From assembly GCA_964386435.1 (NCBI GenBank), contig CAYLSV010000104.1, positions 1-11,581 of the forward strand: a DNA stretch of 11,581 bases. The letters are read 5' to 3'. The notes under the pieces are model-generated. The model made no database searches. It was given only the letters and a program-made list of their open reading frames with translations, and was not told the origin of the DNA. Every line of letters starts with the position of its first letter. Position 1 is the first letter of the stretch. A program made the translations under genes and the position numbers. The stretch is from CAYLSV01 sp964386435. Its GTDB lineage: Bacteria > Planctomycetota > Phycisphaerae > Tepidisphaerales > Tepidisphaeraceae. Below are positions 7,573-11,581 of the stretch, piece after piece.

Positions 7573-8765
7573 CCGCTCCGCCACCTCGGGAAGTTCATCA
7601 CCAGGTTCACGAACATCGTCATCGCCGTGGGCAGGGCGGCGTCGGTGAAGTCGAAGGTTTCGGTGTGGAGGCCGGGGTGGGGCCGCTCCTCGTGCTGGAG
7701 GCCGACGAGGAAGAAGCAGCCGGGGATTTTCTCGAGGTAGTAGCTGAAGTCTTCGCCGCCCATGGTCGCCCGCGCGGCAGGCAGGAAGCCGCTCGGGCCG
7801 AACGCCTGCTTGACGGTCCGGGCGACGTAGGCGAAGGCGGCGGCGTCGTTGACCGTCGGCGGGTAGCCGTCGTGCCACTGCACCTCGGCCGTGCAGCCGC
7901 CGCCGGTCACGCCGGTGGCCCGCTGCCTGATCGCCGCTTGCACCGCCTCCCGGGCCGCCGGCGTGAGGGTGCGGGCGGTGCCCTTGATCGTGACGGTCTC
8001 GGGGATCACATTGAACGCCGTGCCGCCGTGAACTTGCGTGACGCTGACCACGGCCGGCTCGGTGGGGTCGAGGTCACGGCTGACGACTTGCTGGAGGCTC
8101 AGCACCAGCCCTGCCGCGGCCGTTATGGGGTCGCTGCTGTTCTGCGGCATCGCGGCGTGGCCGCCCTGACCGTGGACGGTGATGGTGAACGTGTCCGTCG
8201 CCGCCAAAAGCGGGCCGGGCTTGCTGCTGACGCGGCCCGTCGGCAGCGCCGGCCAGCCGTGCAGCCCGAAGATCGCCTGCGGCTCGGCCCCCAGCTCGCC
8301 CGTCGCCAGGCCGGCGTCCATGAGCTTTTTGCCGCCCCCGCCGCCCTCCTCGGCCGGTTGGAAGATCAGCATCACCCGCGCCGGCAGCTCGCCCTCGAGT
8401 TGTTTCAAGATCGCCGCCGTGCCCAAGAGCGCGGCCGTGTGCCCGTCGTGGCCGCAGGCGTGCATCCGGCCCGGCGTCCGGCTGGCCCACGGCAGATTCG
8501 TCTGCTCCGTCATCGGCAACCCGTCGATGTCGGCCCGCAGCGCCACGCACGGCTTGCCCCGCGGCCCGAACACGCTGACCGTCGCCGTCGGGGCCCCCGG
8601 CACGCCGTCGGTGTGCGGCAGCCCGAGCCGGTCCAGCTCGCGGCGAATCAGGGCGCTGGTCTCGTGCTCCTCGAAGCAGAGCTCGGGGATGCGGTGCAAA
8701 CTGTGCCGCAACTCGGTGACCCACGACAGCTCCCGGCGGATGAGCGCCTCGTAACGCGACGGCAT
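7560..8765 (-). CDS. M20D-family amidohydrolase / peptidase (hippurate hydrolase-like)
   Basis: Metal-dependent hydrolase of 401 residues that removes the acyl group from N-acyl amino acids or related amides. Relatives include hippurate hydrolase, aminoacylases and N-acetyldiaminopimelate deacetylase. Seen: LHRIPELCFEEHETS (23-37); ALRADIDGLPM (75-85); the metal site MHACGHDGHTA (101-111, with Cys104 and His106); FQPAEEGGGG (135-144, Glu139/Glu140); GLHGWPALPTG (167-177, His169); dimerisation-domain GQGGHAAMPQ (199-208); NVIP (252-255); GGEDFSYYL (336-344); and HPGLHTETFDF (363-373, His367). All ligands are present, so it should be active; the substrate cannot be told from sequence. The start is ATG 8765. 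The last residues, SGSDE, and the stop are encoded by the arm of an inverted repeat, so the original C-terminus may have been altered. It is divergent from the secreted repeat protein. Confidence 0.93.
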   Translation of the reverse strand: MPSRYEALIRRELSWVTELRHSLHRIPELCFEEHETSALIRRELDRLGLPHTDGVPGAPTATVSVFGPRGKPCVALRADIDGLPMTEQTNLPWASRTPGRMHACGHDGHTAALLGTAAILKQLEGELPARVMLIFQPAEEGGGGGKKLMDAGLATGELGAEPQAIFGLHGWPALPTGRVSSKPGPLLAATDTFTITVHGQGGHAAMPQNSSDPITAAAGLVLSLQQVVSRDLDPTEPAVVSVTQVHGGTAFNVIPETVTIKGTARTLTPAAREAVQAAIRQRATGVTGGGCTAEVQWHDGYPPTVNDAAAFAYVARTVKQAFGPSGFLPAARATMGGEDFSYYLEKIPGCFFLVGLQHEERPHPGLHTETFDFTDAALPTAMTMFVNLVMNFPRWRSGSDE

Positions 8766-8935
8766 GCGGCAGGTTATGCCAGCAGCGGGTGAGTCCGATC
8801 ATCGAGCGGTTGCCACTGCTGATTCAGTCGGTTGGATTTTCGGCCGATGCTCTGCGGGCACGCCGTGTGGCCGGGGTTTGAGGGCGAAGTGTTCGCCAAC
8901 GGCACGCGCGGCGGCCAATTGAAAGCAGAGGAATT
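8766..8935. promoter_or_regulatory. Divergent spacer, M20 amidohydrolase / secreted protein
   Basis: This 170-base gap must hold promoters for both divergent genes. A TTGCCA (8810-8815, plus) has only a poor -10 match 17 bases later, so no promoter is called. A perfect short dyad GGCGAA-GTG-TTCGCC lies at 8883-8897, about 40 bases before the plus-strand start, where an operator could be. GAGGA at 8928-8932 is one of the better ribosome binding sites in the window and supports ATG 8936. Confidence 0.4.
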
Positions 8936-9811
8936 ATGCGGAAAACCATCTTGAAGCGCTGCCTGCCGGCGCTGGCCCTTCTCGTCGCCGCGCCGGTTTT
9001 GGGCCAGGTCGCCGGGTCGGGCAACGTGTTCGTGCAAATCGACGAAACGCCCGAGTTTTTGACGATTTGGGAGGACGGCACCGCCCGCGAGGGCTTGGAA
9101 ACCGACGCCGAGGCCCGCCGCGGGACGTGGCAGGTGGACGGCCAGAACCTGACCGTCACCTGGCGGGTGCCGCTGGACGAGCCGATTGACGAGTTCGTGG
9201 TCAACGACGAGACGCTGGGGCACGAGGACGGCGACTTTGTCGTCGGCGAGAAGGTGCCGCAGGTGTTCATCGGCAACTACATCGCCCCCGACGGCCGATT
9301 GGTGAAGTTCAACGCCGGCCGATTCAGCATCGACAAGCCCGGCGGCGGCACGCTGACCACCGGCATGTTCGCCATCCAGGGCACGCAGCTCACCCTCCGC
9401 GACCTGGGGGGCAACAAGCAGGTGCTCACCGCCTTTTTCACCGGCCCGGAGGACGACCGCACGCTGTGGCTGGGCGACAAGCCCTGCCGCCCCGCCCCCG
9501 AGGCCGAGCCCGCCGCCCCCGGCACCGTCAGCGAAGAAGGTCTGGCCGGGGTGCTCAAGACGCAGTTCGTCCACCTCAACGCCGGGCAGACCACGCTGTG
9601 GGTCCTCAAGCCCGACGGCACCCACACCGGGATGGGCGGCCAAGGCACGTGGACCATTGCCGAGGACCGCATGACCTTCCACGGCGGCGACGGCAAGACG
9701 TCGACCCTGAAAATCACCCCGATCAACGAGACCGAGTACCAACTCCTCGTCCTCGACGCCCAGGGCAACCGCGACCCCGCCATGCCCGAACTGACGGCCG
9801 TGGTCCAGTAA
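8936..9811 (+). CDS. Secreted beta-rich protein with three related repeats, function unknown
   Basis: I do not recognise a named family. The 291-residue product begins with a signal peptide: MRKTILKR, a hydrophobic stretch (about 9-22), and likely cleavage near VLG-Q (23/24). There is no lipobox cysteine, so it is probably soluble in the periplasm or exported. The mature part looks beta-rich and contains three roughly similar blocks, at about 32-79, 111-170 and 211-276. Each has a strand, then a DG-type or PGG turn, a Gly-Thr-rich strand and an L-T strand (for example RGTWQVDGQNLTVTW and QGTWTIAEDRMTFHG). A Pro/Ala/Glu linker (185-199) separates the second and third. The pattern recalls small lipocalin-like or beta-sandwich repeats, but that is only a visual impression. 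The start at ATG 8936 is supported by GAGGA upstream. It is followed by three palindromes. Confidence 0.8.
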   Translation: MRKTILKRCLPALALLVAAPVLGQVAGSGNVFVQIDETPEFLTIWEDGTAREGLETDAEARRGTWQVDGQNLTVTWRVPLDEPIDEFVVNDETLGHEDGDFVVGEKVPQVFIGNYIAPDGRLVKFNAGRFSIDKPGGGTLTTGMFAIQGTQLTLRDLGGNKQVLTAFFTGPEDDRTLWLGDKPCRPAPEAEPAAPGTVSEEGLAGVLKTQFVHLNAGQTTLWVLKPDGTHTGMGGQGTWTIAEDRMTFHGGDGKTSTLKITPINETEYQLLVLDAQGNRDPAMPELTAVVQ

Positions 9812-9828
9812 CCACCGCCCAAGTACCA

Positions 9829-9910
9829 AGGTAGCTGCGACTCGGCGAGTCGCAGTCCGGTCGGTCCCTGATCCCGAACCGGACTGCGACTTGCCAAGTC
9901 GCAGCTACCT
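9829..9910. repeat. Nested palindrome 1 of 3 in convergent gap (REPIN-like)
   Basis: Arms 9829-9861 and 9878-9910 (33 bases each) pair with one mismatch and one wobble, around a 16-base spacer. Each arm is also a hairpin by itself: CTGCGACT with AGTCGCAG around 5-base loops (9835-9855 and 9884-9904). The tetranucleotide GTAG (9831-9834) lies directly 5' of the first small hairpin and its complement CTAC lies outside the second. This matches the head-tetranucleotide-plus-hairpin design of REP elements arranged as inverted pairs. The geometry is seen directly; family membership is inferred. Confidence 0.85.
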
Positions 9911-9934
9911 CGTCTCGATCATCAACATCGCTGA

Positions 9935-10028
9935 ATCCCCCCACCGCCGTGGTGACGGCGGGGCTTCGCCCGCACCGAGCGACTTCCGGTGCAGGCGTAG
10001 CCCCGCCGTCACCAAGGCGGTGGGGGAT
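9935..10028. repeat. Nested palindrome 2 of 3 in convergent gap (REPIN-like)
   Basis: Arms 9935-9977 and 9987-10028 pair over about 42 positions with three mismatches and one bulged C, around a 9-base loop. The left arm folds on itself (CCGCCGT/ACGGCGG, 9944-9961) and the right arm does so less well (CCGCC/GGCGG). The stretch GCGTAGCCCCGC (9995-10006) recurs exactly in the next palindrome, as do the outer CCACCGC and the GCGGGGCT of the left arm, so the two are members of one family. Confidence 0.85.
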
Positions 10029-10063
10029 CCTTGTGCGTCTGAACGGGGCAATCGTCGCCTCCG

Positions 10064-10177
10064 CGGGAGTCGCTGAGGCCTCCACCGCTCCGTAGGAGCG
10101 GGGCTGCGCCTGCAGCGGGCGTTGCTTCCGTGCGTAGCCCCGCTCCTACGGAGCGGTGGGGGTTTCAGCGACGCTCG
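10064..10177. repeat. Nested palindrome 3 of 3 in convergent gap (REPIN-like)
   Basis: The core arms 10082-10109 and 10132-10159 give 28 pairs, one a wobble, around a 22-base loop. In the same register pairing continues outward to 10064/10177, including GTCGCTGA (10069-10076) with TCAGCGAC (10165-10172). In total 46 positions have a single true mismatch, the other imperfections being G-T pairs on the plus strand. Each arm is also a hairpin (CCGCTCC/GGAGCGG around GTA or TAC, 10085-10101 and 10140-10156). GCGTAGCCCCGC (10132-10143) is shared with palindrome 2. Confidence 0.87.
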
Positions 10178-10192
10178 ATTTGCGGCAAAGTC

Positions 10193-11020
10193 TCACCGCA
10201 GCCGCAGCGTGAGCTCCGGCACCGGTGGCTCACAATCCTGCCGATATTCCTCACCCGTGCGGCCACGCTCGCCCTCCGTTACTTTCGGATCGGGCGAGTC
10301 GGCGGGGTCATCGATGAGCCGGTGCGTCTCAATCTTGACGTGGCCGTCCCCCACGTCGGCCGTCAGGAACGCGTGCGGCCAGAAGCACATCGGTGGGCAG
10401 CCGAGGAACGTCGCCTGGCCTTCCCGCCGAAGATCGGGGCGATGGGTGTGGCCGGTGATGACGAGCGTCGGGTGCTGGCGGGCGCGGATCTGGCCCAGTT
10501 CGGCGTCGTCAAGAATCTGGCTCATCATCGGGTACGGGGCCGGGCGGATCGTGCCGCTGAACGGGTGGTGGACGACCACGATCAGCGGGCCGGGTTCGGC
10601 GAGGGCCGTGAGCAGCAGGTGTCGCGAGGCGTCGTCGAGCTTGCCCATCCAATACTTGCCGTCCAGCCCCGGCACGGCCGAGTTCAGCAGCACCGCCCGC
10701 ACGCCGCCGTACGTCGCCCGCCGTGGCACCTCGCCAAAGTGTTCGGCGAACCGGTCGAGCCCCGCCCGCGCCACCTCGTGGTTGCCCGGCACCACGTCCA
10801 CCCGCCCCGCCCACGGCTCGAGCGCCCCCGCCACCGCCGCGTACTCCTCGGCGTACCCCATGTTGACCAGATCGCCCGCGATGACGACCCGCTCACACCC
10901 CAGCCGTTCGGCCTCGGCCAGGGCCTTGTCGAACAGCTCCAACCCCTGCGGGTGGTGCTCCTCGTCGCCGGGGCCGTTGGGCGTGGAGATGTGGCAGTCG
11001 GCGAGCAGGGCAAGTCGCAT
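10193..11020 (-). CDS. Calcineurin-like metallophosphoesterase
   Basis: Predicted dinuclear-metal phosphoesterase of 275 residues. Members of this family act on cyclic nucleotides (CpdA-like), phospholipid headgroups, nucleotides or proteins, so the substrate is open. All signature motifs are present in order: DCH (Asp8, His10) in LALLADCHIS; GDLVNMG (Asp50); GNHE (79-82, Asn80/His81); VVHHPF (His151/His152); and GHTH (190-193). The catalytic domain ends by about residue 240, and a Pro/Glu-rich tail follows. There is no signal peptide, so it is probably cytoplasmic. The start is ATG 11020, nine residues after an ATG at 11050 that adds MHIGTIYRR; LALLADCH is the expected first strand, so the shorter form is preferred. 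It lies 45 bp downstream of the coiled-coil gene, suggesting co-transcription, and converges on the secreted protein across the palindromes. Confidence 0.92.
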   Translation of the reverse strand: MRLALLADCHISTPNGPGDEEHHPQGLELFDKALAEAERLGCERVVIAGDLVNMGYAEEYAAVAGALEPWAGRVDVVPGNHEVARAGLDRFAEHFGEVPRRATYGGVRAVLLNSAVPGLDGKYWMGKLDDASRHLLLTALAEPGPLIVVVHHPFSGTIRPAPYPMMSQILDDAELGQIRARQHPTLVITGHTHRPDLRREGQATFLGCPPMCFWPHAFLTADVGDGHVKIETHRLIDDPADSPDPKVTEGERGRTGEEYRQDCEPPVPELTLRLR

Positions 11021-11065
11021 GCGGCGACGGTAGATTGTGCCGATGTGCATCGCGCAAGGGTCGCC

Positions 11066-11581
11066 TCAGATCCGCGTCGCCGCGGCGTCGACGTCGCCTT
11101 CCATCGCCCGCAGCCGATCGTCGACCCGCCGGGCGACGTCGAGGCTGCGGGACAGCTCCTCCCGCACCGCCGCCAACCGGCCGGCCTCGTCGTCGCCGCG
11201 GACGCCTTGCAAACTGCTGACCTCGTCGACCGCCGCGGCCAAGGCGCGCACGCCCTCGGCAACCTCCTGGATGACCTCCTCCCGCTCGGCCAGCAGCCGG
11301 CGGTGGACGCCCACGACGCGGACCTGGCGGGCTTTGCGCACCATGTCGAGCGTGCGGCGCAGCGCCGAGACGCCGAGCTGGAACAGCTCGTCGCACCGCG
11401 CCCGCACCTCCGGCGGCACGTTCGGCTGCTCCTTCAGCAACCCGTGCAGCTCCCGCAGCCGGCGGAGGTGCATCTCGGTCCGCGGGTCGCGGTCGCGGCG
11501 GAGCTGCGTGTCGAGCTGATCCAGCTCCCGCACCCGCTGCCGGGCCGACTCGGCCTGGAGCTGGCGGTTGGCCTTTTCCGT
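11066..11581 (-). CDS. Coiled-coil protein, N-terminus beyond window, function unknown
   Basis: This frame is open from the right edge to the TGA at 11066-11068, giving about 171 visible residues beginning TEKANRQLQAESARQRVREL. A GTG at 11533 could start a shorter form, but the coding pattern continues unbroken upstream of it, so the gene very likely starts outside the window. The product is dominated by charged Leu-, Arg- and Glu-rich helices with heptad-like spacing. Examples are TQLRRDRDPRTEMHLRRLRE, then ALRRTLDMVRKARQVRVVG, then RRLLAEREEVIQEVAEGVRA, and a final helix AVREELSRSLDVARRVDDRL. No catalytic motif, signal peptide or membrane segment is visible in this part. It is followed after 45 bp by the metallophosphoesterase gene on the same strand. 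A scaffolding or regulatory role is possible but unsupported. Confidence 0.75.
   Translation of the reverse strand, partial: TEKANRQLQAESARQRVRELDQLDTQLRRDRDPRTEMHLRRLRELHGLLKEQPNVPPEVRARCDELFQLGVSALRRTLDMVRKARQVRVVGVHRRLLAEREEVIQEVAEGVRALAAAVDEVSSLQGVRGDDEAGRLAAVREELSRSLDVARRVDDRLRAMEGDVDAAATRI

Noticed and set aside
8774..9829. A 351-codon minus-strand open frame opposite the secreted protein
   Set aside because: It shadows the plus-strand gene, which has a signal peptide and a ribosome binding site; the minus-strand product is compositionally biased.
9829..10177. A CRISPR array
   Set aside because: The three repeats are not the same sequence, spacers are not uniform, and no cas gene is present.

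Overview
The window is GC-rich, densely coding bacterial DNA that looks chromosomal, with no phage, plasmid or transposase gene. The best lineage guess is a planctomycete, perhaps Phycisphaerae. The reasons are an EF-Tu whose switch I lacks the usual RGITI string and reads KTVTI instead, start codons that mostly lack a clear Shine-Dalgarno sequence, and a Uma2-family nuclease. No 16S or marker search was possible, so this assignment is inference.

Layout, left to right. A minus-strand tRNA-Thr(GGU) and tuf pair (1-1325) opens the window. It keeps the classic tRNA-Thr/tuf order, and tuf runs off the left edge. A plus-strand O-antigen-type flippase follows (about 1662-3263). It converges on a minus-strand block: an APH(3')-like aminoglycoside phosphotransferase (3351-4184) and accD, the acetyl-CoA carboxylase carboxyltransferase beta subunit (4336-5166). 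A short MscS-like channel (5222-5929) diverges from accD and overlaps tail to tail with a Uma2-family nuclease gene (5918-6589, minus). Upstream of that, also on minus, are a ferredoxin/flavodoxin-NADP+ reductase (6626-7441) and an M20D amidohydrolase (7560-8765). A secreted beta-rich repeat protein (8936-9811, plus) diverges from the amidohydrolase. It converges, across a 381-bp gene-free stretch, on a metallophosphoesterase (10193-11020, minus). A coiled-coil protein gene that runs off the right edge (11066-11581, minus) lies just upstream and is probably co-transcribed with it.

The genes are mostly unrelated housekeeping or accessory functions. Only three neighbour relationships say much: tRNA-Thr/tuf, coiled-coil/metallophosphoesterase, and perhaps fpr/Uma2.

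The most unusual content is intergenic. Six long inverted repeats sit at gene 3' ends and fall into two designs. Design 1 (3264-3348, 4239-4335, 7463-7572) has one arm that is almost free of C and is built from 7-base units. Design 2 is three back-to-back palindromes at 9829-10177, whose arms are themselves small hairpins. Two of these share a conserved core around different hairpin tips, which resembles REP/REPIN-type elements. A further 15-bp hairpin abuts the 3' end of the tRNA. None of the six long repeats has a T-tract, so they are not standard intrinsic terminators.
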